From Hydrangea macrophylla (taxonomy: Eukaryota; Streptophyta; Magnoliopsida; Cornales; Hydrangeaceae): 64,000 nucleotides of DNA. The notes under the pieces are model-generated. The model saw only the letters and a program-made list of their open reading frames with translations. It ran no database searches and was not told the origin of the DNA. This document shows, piece after piece, positions 22,311 through 33,411 of the stretch. The DNA lies in contig CM066993.1 of the NCBI GenBank assembly GCA_033977485.1, positions 32,528,501-32,592,500 on the forward strand. The letters run 5' to 3'. The number at the start of each line of letters is the position of its first letter. Within the stretch, counting starts at the first letter, position 1. Position numbers and translations under genes: made by a program.

Positions 22311-25300
22311 TGTAGACACGCGGGATTCCACCTCTTTCTTTGTTTTGAGATGAGATTCGTTTTGAAAAGGAAAAGGTCTGTTGAAAACAGATACAGAGTC
22401 GCCACTTGGTCTTTAAGGAACCAAGAAACCTAATTTTGACTCACCCAAATGGATAAAGGGCACCGGCCCTTCATAACCAAAGAACTTGGTTCGGGATTTT
22501 GGTACGAGAGAGGAAGGAGCCTTTGTCGTGACTAAAACACCCTCAACTCGCCCCGTCTTTTGATGGTCCTCAATTAGCATCCAAATAATCATCTTATACT
22601 ACGTATGGTTCGACAATTAATACTATGATAGTATATTTCATCACATAAGAAAATTTGAAATGGAAGATCTAAAGATAAGATATCATTCATAAGATTTAAG
22701 CCAAGTATCACACAATGCAAAGTGAAAGATCACACAAAACAAACCTAGGAAAAATCGCCTAATCACATATCAAATAATAAAGCTTTCCTAATCTAAGGGG
22801 ACACGAGTTGTTCTTGAAACAAATAAATCAAAGAACACAAGGATGCTTAGCAAGCTAGAATGATGTATGTTAATCTTTGAGAAAAGAAGATCTCTCAATC
22901 CCCGGGACGGATGAGAAAGGAGGATTAGATCGAGGGGAAGCATGAATGTGTGATCATGATCATTCCTTATAATCTTCTTAGATTAGGAGTTACAAAAAAC
23001 CCCAAATCTTTGCATGGATGCAATGCATGTATCTAGAGTGTGCCAAGGTTGTAGTGTGTTTTATGTTCATGGATTCCTAGAATGACTTAGAAGTCTAAAA
23101 TGTGTATGAATGAATGAATGAAATCATCATGGGATATATACAAATGTAGTATGAACTACTTTCTATGACATGAGCTAATTTGGAGTACATGTAAGTATAA
23201 AATCAAATGGTGGAAGTGAAAATATGCTTGCTGTGAATAGTGGATAGAACAGTAACATGATCTTCTAGAAATTGAAAAGAGGGGTTAGGAATGTTTTCAA
23301 TGCATGTTTTTTTATGGAGATCTTCCTTATTGTGTCTAGAACACAACCCAAAAATCCAATCTTTAATAACTACCACAGATTGGGAGAAATTATATAAACA
23401 ATGGGGGTTATTCAGAAACAGAGTTCGTACTGTCAACTGAAATGTTAGAAAATCTTAGAAAATGAAAAAAAACACGATCTAGAGGCCCATATCATACAAA
23501 ACGTTCTCTAAGAAATTGAGCTTCAAGTAAAAAATAAATTGGGACCATTCTTTTTGGAAAAGTTTTCCGTAAAACAAGTTGAAAGTCAACCAAGCTGCTG
23601 TGACAGCAAAAACTGAATATCTGGAGAGAATGTATGGGTCCAAATGGACCACTTTCAAGTATTTTCAAGTCAAACCAAAAATCATGGGTGTTCTCTAATG
23701 AGTTAGGAAGACTTTCCAAGTGGGCTTGAATCCATACATTGAGTATTGAGTTCTAGAAAAAGCTTTGAGCTCAGATCATTCACTGTTTTGACTAACTGTT
23801 TTAAAGATTTTGGGAAAAACTTGAGTTTTCTTTCTTGAGATCAAAATGGGAGGGTTTGAGAGGGGTTTTGAAATAGAGGTTGTGAAAACATATTTTCAAT
23901 ACTTAATGAAGATTATAACCACTTAAAGTTTCATCATCAAGCTCATCATAAAGAGCCTCCAAGATTCTTGGAAAGTATTATTTCTATTTTAAAGACATCT
24001 TCATGATACATAGGAATGTATTGAAGTTGAAATCATCATCTATCCAACATGTTTTTGAGGTCAAGAGCTACTATTCATAAGGATTCACTCACCTCAAACT
24101 TCATGTCATCATCTAGATGATGATAGACTAGTAGTAAATAGAAAAAAAAAAACAAAAAGAAATGAGGCAAGAGAAGATGGACAAATATAAACAAACAAAT
24201 AGATAGCAATCAATAGATGATATTCATGATGTATTGGACTTGTAGTTTGGTGTTTTACTCATATGTGGTGACATTGGACATGGAAGTAGCTTCATTTCTC
24301 TTAAATGCTCACTAAAATGGTGATTGGGTGTATTGAATATGAAGTAAATGGAAGTAATGAAGTAAAAACAAAGTTTAAAACTCACTTTCTTATTTGAAAA
24401 TCAAAGAAGGAAGCTTCTTTTATCTCTATTCTAACCTTATCTCTACAGCTTTCTCTCTAATACTTTTCAAAGCTTACATTTGACACCCCTAAAATGAGAA
24501 GTCAAGGGGGATTTATATAGGCCAATTTGGGGTGGTTTTGGGGTTTTAGAAGTACTCCCATTGGTCCCAAACATCTGTGATCATAGAACTACGTCGTTTT
24601 GGTTTTCAATTAATCAAAATGAACCCCCAAAATAAATTATAAAAACAGACCATTCTGGAGGAGAGTGCCGGGGTGGCACTGGACCTGTGCCGCGGCAGCA
24701 GTAGGCCTGTGCCGTGGCGGCACTGCTCCTCATTCGTCCAGATAATTCTTTTTAGGCCCCCAGAGGTTCCGGTATTCGTGAAAAGACCCTATTTCGTCCG
24801 AAATTCACAGAAAATGCATACAAACTCCAAATTGAGGTTTTGATATACCGTTGGAAAGGTAATGGAGTCTATTTTACATTAAAAATAGCTCGGAGATAGC
24901 TCACTTTGAAAAGTTTTGCGGTATTCACGATAAAAGCCGATTTGATCGCATTTTTCACCTTCGGAAATTCATAACAAGTTCGTTTTAAATCCAGAAATTA
25001 TGTGCAATATATCGTTGGAAAGCTAATAACCTCTATTATTCATGAAAAATGTTTGAAAAATGATACGGTGCTCTATTTTCAAAGTCAACTTTTGGTCAAA
25101 CTGATCAAACTTGGGATTCCCAGGAAGTTCTGGGAACCTCTGGGAGCTCCCAAGAGTTGACGTTTTCGTTCGATTTTCTTTTAAAACTCATTTTAGTACT
25201 TTTCACATGATCTAGAATGATCCCTCAACTTTTTGGCGAATTCGGACGATTTCGGTCAAACCTTGGTCAAACTTGGTCAAACCTTGGTCAAACCGGTCAA

Positions 25301-25601
25301 CGGGGACTTTCTGGAAAATTCCGGGACTTCCGGGGGTCTCTGGGAGCTGACGATTTCATCTGGTTTTGCTTTAAAACTCATTTTACCACTTTTCTTACGA
25401 CGCAGTATGTTTCTAGAGCTTTCAGTCCAAATCTGGGAGTGTTTGGGCCTTTAGGGACATTTTGGTCATTTGCACCACTTCATGAGCATTTTGAGAGATG
25501 GAACTAACTTCCATGAGTCCTTTTGAGTCTTTTTCGATCATTGTGAACCACCAACCTATGGGTCTCCTAAATCTGATAGCCAACAAAATGGGGTGTCTAC
25601 A
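22311..25601 (-). mobile_element. 3.3-kb LTR of a long-LTR retroelement, minus orientation
   Basis: Bounded by TGTAGACA (22311) and TGTCTACA (25601), which are the inverted LTR ends. Next to the right end stands the complement of a polypurine tract (25602-25618), so this is the 3' LTR of a minus-strand element. It carries the AGTCGCCAC landmark near its left end. It contains a GC-rich block (about 24660-24735) and two diverged copies of a ~90-bp segment (about 25115-25205 and 25315-25395). Ogre/Tat-type elements have LTRs this long, but without coding sequence the lineage is a guess. Small open frames (e.g. 23203-23436, 25217-25507) are not credible genes. Confidence 0.65.
25254..25305. repeat. 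Short tandem repeat TTGGTCAAAC
   Basis: About five copies of a 10-12-bp unit around TTGGTCAAAC, inside the 3.3-kb LTR; isolated related words occur at 25090-25115. Confidence 0.75.
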
Positions 25602-25960
25602 GTTTGCCCCTCTTTGGCATGAACTTACGAGGCAACGCATGTCGCAAGCGAGTGCTAAAATTTTAAAGAGACAGGTCTTTTGGAGGCTATAGATTTAGGA
25701 TAAAAAGCGTTGCAAATGATGCGATGATGCTGAGGTTAGTGTTGGTCGCGCTCCGCGTGAGCTGCCTACGTATCCCAAGGGGAATCAGATCAGGACGTAG
25801 TTTGGGGCACAAAGGAACAAATCAAACAGACACAACAAGTCAGACAGATGTTATGTTATGAGGATGATATGCTAAAAAGTCTGCACACACGTGCACCTAT
25901 CATTATTATATGGTCATATATCACTAGTCATACCCGATTAATATTTCCCATTTTTTATAT
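25602..25960 (-). other. Polypurine tract and 3' internal remnant of the long-LTR element
   Basis: On the minus strand, GCCAAAGAGGGGCAAAC (25602-25618) abuts the LTR start TGTAGACACC and serves as the polypurine tract. Farther in, the complement of CCTACGTATCCCAAGG (about 25766) is a landmark shared with the fragment at 6537-7583. The remnant breaks off before the MITE at 25961; no pol sequence is left. Confidence 0.55.
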
Positions 25961-26469
25961 AGGCTTAAAAACATTTTAGTACCCTGTACTTTACCCAAAT
26001 TTTACTTTGGGCCCTGCACTTTCGATTGCAACACTTTGGGCCCTCTATTTTCGGTGTCGTTTCAATTAAGGACAATCGATCACGTCGTTAGCTAAAATGG
26101 ACGGAAATCATCACGTGGGGGCCACGTGCATGGTTTTTTGCATCACCTCACGTGATTTTTCCTCTTTCTCCCTTATAACCTAACAGATCTAAGTAGATAT
26201 TGAGAAAATCCATTACAGAGAGCTTGAAGAAACAGAGGAGAAATGTTAGGTTTTAAGGGAGAAAGGGGGAAAATCACTTGAGGTGATGCAAAAAAGCATG
26301 CATGTAGTCCTCACGTGATGATTTTTGTCCATTTTAGCTAACGGCATAATCAATTGTCCTTAATTGAAACGAGACTAAAAATAGAGGGCCCAAAGTGTTA
26401 CAATCGAAAGTGCAAGGCCTAAAGTGAAAGTTTGGTATAAGTGCAGGGTACTAAAGTGTTTTTAAGCCT
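25961..26469. mobile_element. Foldback MITE, family F copy 2
   Basis: Termini AGGCTTAAAAACA and TGTTTTTAAGCCT; the 7-bp duplication TTTATAT flanks both sides (25954-25960, 26470-26476). Arms of about 170 bp (TTAGTACCCTG..., ...CTTTGGGCCCT..., ...TCAATTAAGGACAAT...) pair across a centre with a CACGTGGGGGCCACGTG palindrome near 26130. It shares terminal text with 1252-1494. Non-coding. Confidence 0.85.
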
Positions 26470-26732
26470 TTTATATACTAGCTATTTTGTATATATATAA
26501 TTGTTTTGTAGTATGTCCGAGTAACTGTTGATGTATGATTTTGTTAAACTACATCCATCATATTTCATTTCATCATGGTAATTCAGAAGTTGGGGTATTA
26601 CTATAAGTATACATACAGCAGTTTAGCTACTAATTTCTGTTTTTGGGCATTCCCAATCATCATCTAATGTCTACTAATTATGTCATGCTAGCAGTCCGTG
26701 TTTGACTTGGTAATATTTTATATAGGCTCTAT

Positions 26733-26906
26733 TTATTAATCAATAATAATACACTCATACTTCTAATTATATCTTATATTTTAAATGTATGTACTCAGCA
26801 CATTTTTTGTGCACCACTGACACAGCACATAGTACATACATTTAAAACATATAATATGGTTGAAAGTGTATTGAAAATGTGAGTGTATCATTGTTGTTGA
26901 TTAATC
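26733..26906. mobile_element. Palindromic MITE
   Basis: TTTTAAATGTATGTACT (about 26780) pairs with AGTACATACATTTAAAA (about 26832). Outer arms ATTAATCAATAATAATACACTC and GAGTGTATCATTGTTGTTGATTAAT continue the stem imperfectly. No coding capacity; superfamily not determined. Confidence 0.7.
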
Positions 26907-27433
26907 ATTGGTTTCTTAATATATATAAGCCCTACAAATTAACTATTGTATGAGTGCAATATGTCCAAAACTACTATTCCGGATTGCCTTGAATCTTTAA
27001 AGTCCTACCTAAACTCTTGGAACCTAATTTACATTAATAACCTGTGGTGTTTAAATTTCTTTGTGTTTGCTTTGAGTTGGACTGTATCATTTTTGGCCTT
27101 ATGTTTTAATCAAATTTGATTAATTTCTGGTAAGTTAAGTGTGGCAAAGGGAAAGAAATTAACTTTTGGTCAATCGAATCATCGAGGGAACGAGAGAAAA
27201 AATAAATCCAAAAGATTATGTCGTTTTTACTTATTTGTTATAAAGAAAATAACAGAAAAATTAGGAAAATATGAGAGATTAAAAGAAAAAGTTTTTAGGT
27301 TATACGAGTAATTAATTTTTTTTCTTCATTTGTCTTAATAATGGTGGGACTACTCTAACATCTTCTAATTAAAATTAAGTGTATCTACTGCCTTATATAT
27401 AAATTTGGGAATCATTTCGAATAAAAATTTAGA
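26907..27433. other. Intergenic, no feature recognised
   Basis: AT-rich sequence without a visible gene or repeat structure. Confidence 0.5.
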
Positions 27434-27443
27434 AATTATGTAG

Positions 27444-27842
27444 TTTTTTTTTTTTTTTTGGAACACAAGGACAAATCCCCTCATATGTCCTTCGCGATTT
27501 CGGGATCGATACATATTGTCCTTTTTATTGGAGTAGAACAAGGGATAAATTCCGGGCACGTGCACCGACCCCTAATACACGCACTAGATAAATTAGAGAG
27601 GCAAGCTAGCGATAGGATCTGAACACACACCAAACTGAACATTTTTTCAAAGACCATCTTGAAGTCCATCCCTCCAACTATCTTACATGGCACTGTAGTT
27701 TTTGAATCCTTACCTCCCTTAACAGCCCAAGAAATTTGGCCACAACAACTTTTGCCTATATGGAGTTTCGAACCCTCAACCAAGAGAGTATAACACCCCT
27801 ATTTGAGACTCACTTGCACCTAGGTTAAGTGGTCCTGGTTGT
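27444..27842 (-). mobile_element. tRNA-related SINE, minus orientation
   Basis: Read on the minus strand, the head contains an RNA polymerase III B-box-like word GGTTCGAAACTCC (complement of about 27761-27773) and a degenerate A-box-like TTAACCTAGGTG about 40 bases upstream. The tail is a 17-base poly(A) (plus-strand T run at 27444-27460). Flanking AATTATGTAG (27434-27443) and AATTATATAG (27843-27852) form a 10-bp target duplication with one mismatch. The length of 399 bp is large for a SINE but possible. The 100-residue open frame across it (27481-27783) is incidental. Confidence 0.65.
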
Positions 27843-27855
27843 AATTATATAGTAG

Positions 27856-28015
27856 GGTAGTTCTACGGGAACAAACAAAATCCACAAACACAATCCACCA
27901 AAACACATAAATGTGTCTATCTCTCTTCTTTATGGACCCTACAGTGTCAGTAAACTCTATCAAAAGAGAGATAGACACGTTTATATATTTGTGTATTGCG
28001 TTTGTTCCCCTATCT
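27856..28015. mobile_element. Palindromic MITE, family A copy 3
   Basis: GGGAACAAAC near 27867 pairs with GTTTGTTCCCC near 28000. Core TGTCTATCTCTCTTC (about 27913) pairs with AAAGAGAGATAGACAC (about 27964). The loop holds GGACCCTACAGTGTCAGT, as in copy 4. It sits only a few bases from the SINE. Confidence 0.78.
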
Positions 28016-28681
28016 TTATTTTATATAGTGCTATTACTCTTACATAAAAGAACAAAACCTAGTGTGGAAAAGAAGGGTCACACTACAATACAACCCTTAG
28101 AAAAGGGGTGAATATCTGAGGGGGTGTATTGAAACCCCTCATAACAACATAGCCACCTTCTTTATAATTCAACCACAATTATTATAGCTAAATTTAATAA
28201 TTTTTTTTAATAAATTTGGTGATATAACTGATTGTGAACTATAATTTGTAGGATTGACATCAACCCCTTTTTGAAAAGATGTATGCTAAATTTTCGCCGA
28301 AAACAAAGGAGATTTAAATCTGATTTTAGATAGAGATAAGAGAGATTTTGAAGTGGGTCTATTGGTTCCAGTTGTCCAGTACTGTCTAACAAAACTATTG
28401 GCCAGTACTCCCCAAAAGTCACACGTCCGTCGCAGTCGCAACCTTCACCGGTGAGCCAAAACTACATTTCCTGGCCCCTTCTCAGTACCCTATTGTTACT
28501 TGGAGCTCGCAAAGGCCACCAAACCTAATGTACCGACGTATCTCCGCGCCCAACTGCTTGCCCCCTACATCTCTCTACTCATTGTTTGTCCTCTTGTGTT
28601 TTTTTTTTTGGCTAGAAACATTATTTGTCCTTATTCTCTCTGTCTCTCTGTCTATATATATATATATATTGGCAATTGCTA
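28016..28681. other. Intergenic, no feature recognised
   Basis: No supported gene. There is an alternating AT run at about 28652-28669 and a T run at about 28600. Open frames here of 60-79 residues have no recognisable motif. Confidence 0.5.
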
Positions 28682-28928
28682 ATCCTTATTTTATGTGTCC
28701 CTTTTTTTCTTTAGAATGTTTTAAAATTATTGTCTATTTTTATAAATTAGTATATAAATTTACTTAGTTTCAAATTATCCTTCCTTATAATCAATGTCAA
28801 AGTAAAATTTAAAAAAAAAAAAAAAAGTGTAATGATTATGGATAATTGTGGAATATAGGGGTAGAATCTTTTTATCCCCTTAAATAGTTAGATTCTCCAA
28901 GGACACATAAAATGGGACGGAAGGAGTA
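28682..28928. mobile_element. Stowaway-like MITE, left end damaged
   Basis: The right end GGACACATAAAATGGGACGGAAGGAGTA is a typical Stowaway terminus (complement of TACTCC-TTCCGTCCC). The left end keeps only the inner half, TTATTTTATGTGTCCC at about 28687; the outer bases are replaced. Related in its termini to the intact copy at 46703-46961. Confidence 0.65.
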
Positions 28929-28937
28929 CTAAAGAGT

Positions 28938-29102
28938 ATAGTTTTGCTCACCCTAAAATTGTTCACTCCTTGCATACTCAACTCTCACATTAACTAATGC
29001 AGTGGGATTCATAGCTTTTTATTATTATTTAATACTTATTTAATTCTGAATTCCACTACATTAACTAATGTAGAGTTGAGTGAATAACGAGGGAGCAAAA
29101 AT
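28938..29102. mobile_element. Palindromic MITE, family B copy 2
   Basis: ACTCAACTCT...CATTAACTAATG...AGTGGGATTCA near 28977-29012 pairs with TGAATTCCACTACATTAACTAATGTAGAGTTGAGT near 29047-29081. Outer arms TTTTGCTCACCC and GGGAGCAAAA resemble those of 1590-1757. It sits ten bases from the Stowaway-like element on the left and four from the next one on the right. Confidence 0.7.
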
Positions 29103-29105
29103 GTA

Positions 29106-29375
29106 CTCCCTTTGACCCATATTAAGAGTCTTTGATGACATTTTTTTATGTCCCATTTTAAGAGTCTCTTTGAAAAGTCAAAGTACTTTAATATACACTT
29201 TCTAAATTTGTCTTTTATTACATCCAACTCTTCCCTCTCTTTTTTGTGATGTGACACTATAATTTTGAATTTCAAAAGGGCAATGTTGAAAAGTTAAAAA
29301 TTTCTCCAAAATCAAAGTTGTCCCCTTAATAAGTTGAAATTCCCAAAAGAGACTCTTTATATGGGTCGGAGGGAC
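29106..29375. mobile_element. Stowaway-like MITE
   Basis: Begins CTCCCTTTGACCCATATTAAG and ends CTTTATATGGGTCGGAGGGAC, imperfect inverted repeats of the Stowaway CTCCCTCCG type. Flanked by TA dinucleotides (29104-29105, 29376-29377), as expected for Tc1/mariner-derived elements. About 270 bp, non-coding. Confidence 0.85.
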
Positions 29376-29398
29376 TATTCAATGTTGAAAACAGCTTT

Positions 29399-29533
29399 TT
29401 AATGCCAAAGTAACTTTGTTTTCTTTCGATGGAATGGACAAAAATGTCATTCTTACTATCCATTGGCTATTTTGACTAAGAAGGGTATTTTTGCCATTTC
29501 AATATAATGAAAATAAAGCCGCTTTGACATTAA
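29399..29533. mobile_element. Short palindromic MITE
   Basis: TTAATGCCAAAGTAACTTTG at the left pairs with CAAAG-type text at the right (AAAGCCGCTTTGACATTAA, complement TTAATGTCAAAGCGGCTTT). The pairing continues through GAATGGACAAAAAT / ATTTTTGCCATTTC towards the centre. About 135 bp. Confidence 0.7.
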
Positions 29534-29535
29534 CC

Positions 29536-29680
29536 GCACCATAAAGTGTGCACATAAAGATCTAAGTCATTCATTTTGGTGGGTCTTATGTGTGCAGGGA
29601 TGGACTCCACCAAAATGAATGGCTCAAATCTTTATGTGCACACTTATGTGCACATTTTATGTGCACGTAGCATTACCCAT
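29536..29680. mobile_element. Palindromic MITE with AAGTGTGCACATAAAGAT arms
   Basis: AAGTGTGCACATAAAGAT (about 29545) pairs with ATCTTTATGTGCACACTT (about 29628), and ATTCATTTTGGTGG pairs with CCACCAAAATGAAT. Extra TATGTGCAC words follow at the right side (to about 29668). Directly abuts the previous palindrome. Confidence 0.75.
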
Positions 29681-30393
29681 ATTATATATAGACATGTGCG
29701 ATAGTTGATATTGCGTACATAATTCAAAAGGAATCATCTCATGTTGTTACCCACCTGTGGGTGGGTGAATTCAATTGTAAACAATTCGTTTCTTATTTAA
29801 ATACTTTCCCAAATTAAAGACCAAGATTCTTTAATTGATCATGCTGATTTTTATTTGTTTACGAATTACGTGAGTGACGCTGACCCAACCCCAAATTCTT
29901 GTAGAATTATCCTATACATTTCATGGTTTAAAAATTTTGACTAGTATTTATATTCCATGACTAGAAGCAACTTGCAACAAGTTGGCAAATTGAGATTTGA
30001 AGTCTTAGAAATTTAATGAAAAGAAGTAACATTTCTTGACTTTTTCTTTTCTATGGAAAAAGTAAAAGGGCATTTTTTTGGGGGGTCCCTAAACTACCCA
30101 AATAAAAGCATTTAGCAATTAATTAATTTTTATTTTATTTTTTTTTAGGGGACCAAAATGGAAATGTGATGGTAGGTGTGAAATACAGTTCTTTTCCTTT
30201 ATTTTATAGACTGGTTTGCAAAATTTTCGGTTTAGACCAAAAAGCAAATGAAGAATGGTTGAGGAGTGGAAAATACAATTTACCATTTTTTTTTTTCGGA
30301 AAGAAAAGTTTTGCATAATAATTTTCTTTATTTTCTCATAAATCTTGGATTCAGATATTGTTGTATACTAAATTGAGAAATATTTGAGATTCT
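29681..30393. other. Intergenic, no feature recognised
   Basis: AT-rich, with several A or T runs. No gene, terminal repeat or retroelement signal seen. Confidence 0.5.
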
Positions 30394-30495
30394 TAGAGGC
30401 ATACCATCAGAAAAACTTCCTTTACCGATTGGGTGGATCAAGAAAACAGCAGTAGTAGTTGCAACAGGATCTAAAATATGCAATAGCAATCCAAG
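30394..30495 (-). pseudogene. psbA: Plastid psbA fragment in the nucleus, part 2 (D1 residues ~142-174)
   Basis: The complement encodes a diverged stretch of photosystem II protein D1, recognisable from the plus-strand text GAGGCATACCATCAGAAAAA (complement of codons for FSDGMPL) and AAGAAAACAGCAGTAG. It continues exactly at 38214 after removal of the element at 30496-38205, whose 8-bp duplication AATCCAAG ends this part. It lacks both gene ends and has many substitutions, so it is a nuclear plastid DNA (NUPT) relic, not a gene. Confidence 0.88.
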
Positions 30496-30730
30496 TGGGC
30501 CTGTAAACGGGTCGGATTCGGACTGGATCTAGTGCATCCAGATCCAGATCCGCTAAACTATATATGGATTCGGATTTGGATCTGACGGATCTGTTATAAA
30601 TCAGTCCATATCCAGATCCGCCAAAATATACCAAATGCGGATCTGGATTCGGATTCGATCCGAAATAATATATAATGTGTACATCTATACTATTTTTGTA
30701 TATATACACTACACCATATGGCCTCATTAC

Positions 30731-31034
30731 TAACGGATATATCCGTTAGTATTTTAGCGTTAGTAATATTACTAACGGATTTACTAACGAATATATCCGT
30801 TAGTAAAATTAATTTTACTAACGGATATATTCGTTAGTAAATCCGTTAGTAAATGAAGGGATTACTAACGGATATATCCGTTAGTAAACTACGTACTAAC
30901 GGTTTTTTTCATCCAAGATTTATATTGAATACTAGCAGGTTGTCAACTATTACTAACGGATATATCCATTAGTAATTGTCCAAAAAATTTAAAAAATATT
31001 AACGGATTTACTAACGGATATATCCGTTAGTAAA
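30731..31034. repeat. Left subterminal repeat array of the CACTA element
   Basis: At least six copies or half copies of CTAACGGATATATCCGTTAG (starting near 30732, 30782, 30819, 30867, 30953 and 31013), some as fused half-sites. Subterminal repeats of this kind are transposase-binding sites in characterised CACTA elements such as En/Spm; binding here is inferred. Confidence 0.85.
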
Positions 31035-32995
31035 ATGCGTAAACCTTAAAAAAAATATTTTTTTATATGCTTCCTAATTATTTTTTTTCACCTAATTAAC
31101 AAGCATATTAATCTATACCAAACACAAAAAAAAATAAAATAAATAAATAACAAGATTAATCTATATTCACGCCTAACTAACATCTTTATACCCAAAACAA
31201 CAAAAATAATACATAATAATCATAAGTAAAGAGTTCATACATATCTAACAAAGTCAGAAGTTTAAAGAGTTCATACTTAGTTAATTTCAAGAGATCCAAT
31301 CAAAGCTTTTGACTCAAGGATGAACACAAGATCCATGACCATTAAAAGAATAAATACAACTTGCTATGTTTAACACCTCCATTTGCTAGCTTTGAAGATT
31401 TTGAGTCCCAGAATGACTTCAACAACTCATCAAAGCAGGGGTTTTGGGCTCTTCAATGGATGCAATGCTCGGTAGATTAATGAACGACCTCTTTATTGGC
31501 GTCGAGGATGACGTTTGATCCACCTAGTCATGATTAAAACAAAAATATTGGGAAGTTGCTGAGAATTGGGGAGCTTGCCACACCTCTTTTATTTGAATAA
31601 ATACAACTTGCTCCATAAAGTTAATATTTTTTCTATCGTCGAGACTGCCCATGCCTAAAGTCTAGACCACCAATAAAAGTCTTTTTCTATCGAAGCAGTT
31701 GATTTATTTTTTACAATGATTTCGAGGAGGTTCAAAGCATTTTCGAGGTTAAAAAAACCTTAGAGACCGAAATTAGCCAAAAGATTAAAAAAAAAAAACT
31801 TATGCCTGGATCTCGGTAAACTGTAATTCAACCATTAAGGCTTGTAATGTGACAAACCCAAAATACACTTGAACATAATTATGTAGATTGCCTTACTGTA
31901 CCATACTTGTGACAATTTATTCAATGCAAATAGGACACGAAAGCAGAATTTAGTGTACTATATAAATCAGAAAGAAAAAACTACTACTGCTGGATATAGC
32001 TAAACCACAAACCAAACAATTTGCATGTATCAGATGTGGAATCGACTAGTATACTGGATCATAAAACAGACAAACAACTATTATTTGGCAGACCAATACC
32101 AGCTTTTTCTTCCTATTGTTAGATATTGCTAGTAGCTCGACCACTTTCTCTAATAGTTGCCTTTCTTCAATTACGACACATTCGTACAGGTGGACAAAAA
32201 AAAACGAAATGACTCCAGAAATAAAGAATTAATTCTGATCAAGAACAAGAAAAACTTTGGGATGGAGGACTTTATCACCTCAAACTTCTTTTCAAGTTCA
32301 GACAATTTCTAATTGTTGACTATTTGTGCTTCGTCCACAATTTGGCCCAATTTCAATGCATGCATATCTAAAGTTTCAAAAAACTGGACAGTAATTTGAG
32401 AAATTGACCGAGAAGTTGCCACAGCTCTGGAATGTGCCTGTATATACATTTTCCAATTACCTACTGAGCCTGTTAACCTCTAATATCACTCTTATCAATT
32501 ATGTTGTTTCCATATATATGAGAGAGTTTACAACTATTGGAGGAATTTGTGAGTTCTAAATCATGATTAATTAGTTGAGGGGTTTAAGGATTTTAGTTTG
32601 AATATATACAAGAAATTTTCTTTTCATCCACGCACTTAACACGTGGTAGTGCTACATATCTTCCACGAAAATAATGTTTGCCACGCATATGATTTTACAC
32701 AAGTTGAAATTTTACGCACTTACCTCCTTCATATACACATTTGTTGGCATACCAAAAATAGTACGCAAATAAAATATGATGCACAGTCTATCAAGTAGTT
32801 TGAGATTTACCTTATTTTTTGTTGTTCAGTCACTTGTTTCCCTTCATCAACAAGGATATCTAAAACAACGAAATTGAGTTTGAAAAAAATAATCACAAGT
32901 TAGAATTTGTAAGCACAAATTACATGAAGTTTAAATACAAATAAGTTGAACTAAGTTGTATGTCAATGAATTGAACTAAGTTAGAGTTTTAAAAA
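31035..32995. other. CACTA interior without recognised genes
   Basis: AT-rich interior with frequent stops in all frames. No transposase motif or captured gene could be recognised by eye. Confidence 0.5.
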
Positions 32996-33315
32996 TGAAT
33001 AGCAATTTAACATTGAGTAGTTTAGCCCCAAAGTACTTGCACACAAATCAAGCCAGTTCCTAATTTCTGTCCATGTGCATCAGGGATAGGGTGAATAAGT
33101 ATTGCACCAATCTGAACAACCCACACCCTGATATTATCAATTTTCTTCTTATTTTTGGGTATGGACTGTATGGTTAGGAATAGCAACCTAGTACCTGATA
33201 TTATCAAAAATGAATAGCAATTTAACATTGAGTAGTTTAGCCCCAAAGTACTTGCACACAAATCAAGCCAGTTCCTAATTTATGTCCATGTGCATCAGGG
33301 ATAGGGTGAATAGGT
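32996..33315. repeat. ~110-bp direct duplication, period 215 bp
   Basis: TGAATAGCAATTTAACATTG begins at 32996 and again at 33211; the copies run about 110 bp with only one or two differences (e.g. TTTCTG against TTTATG). Both lie downstream of the cyclin fragment. The near identity means a recent duplication. Confidence 0.85.
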
Positions 33316-33411
33316 AATGCCCAAATTGAACTAATCTAGAGAAGACTAAAGTCAATATCTGAAACAGATAAAGGATATTATATATACTGATAGAGTGATA
33401 TATATGTATAC

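Noticed and set aside
22311..25601. Considered as a solo LTR
   Set aside because: The sequence after the right end is not the expected CCAGG duplication but a polypurine-tract complement with element-internal landmarks, so it is a 3' LTR with part of the interior.
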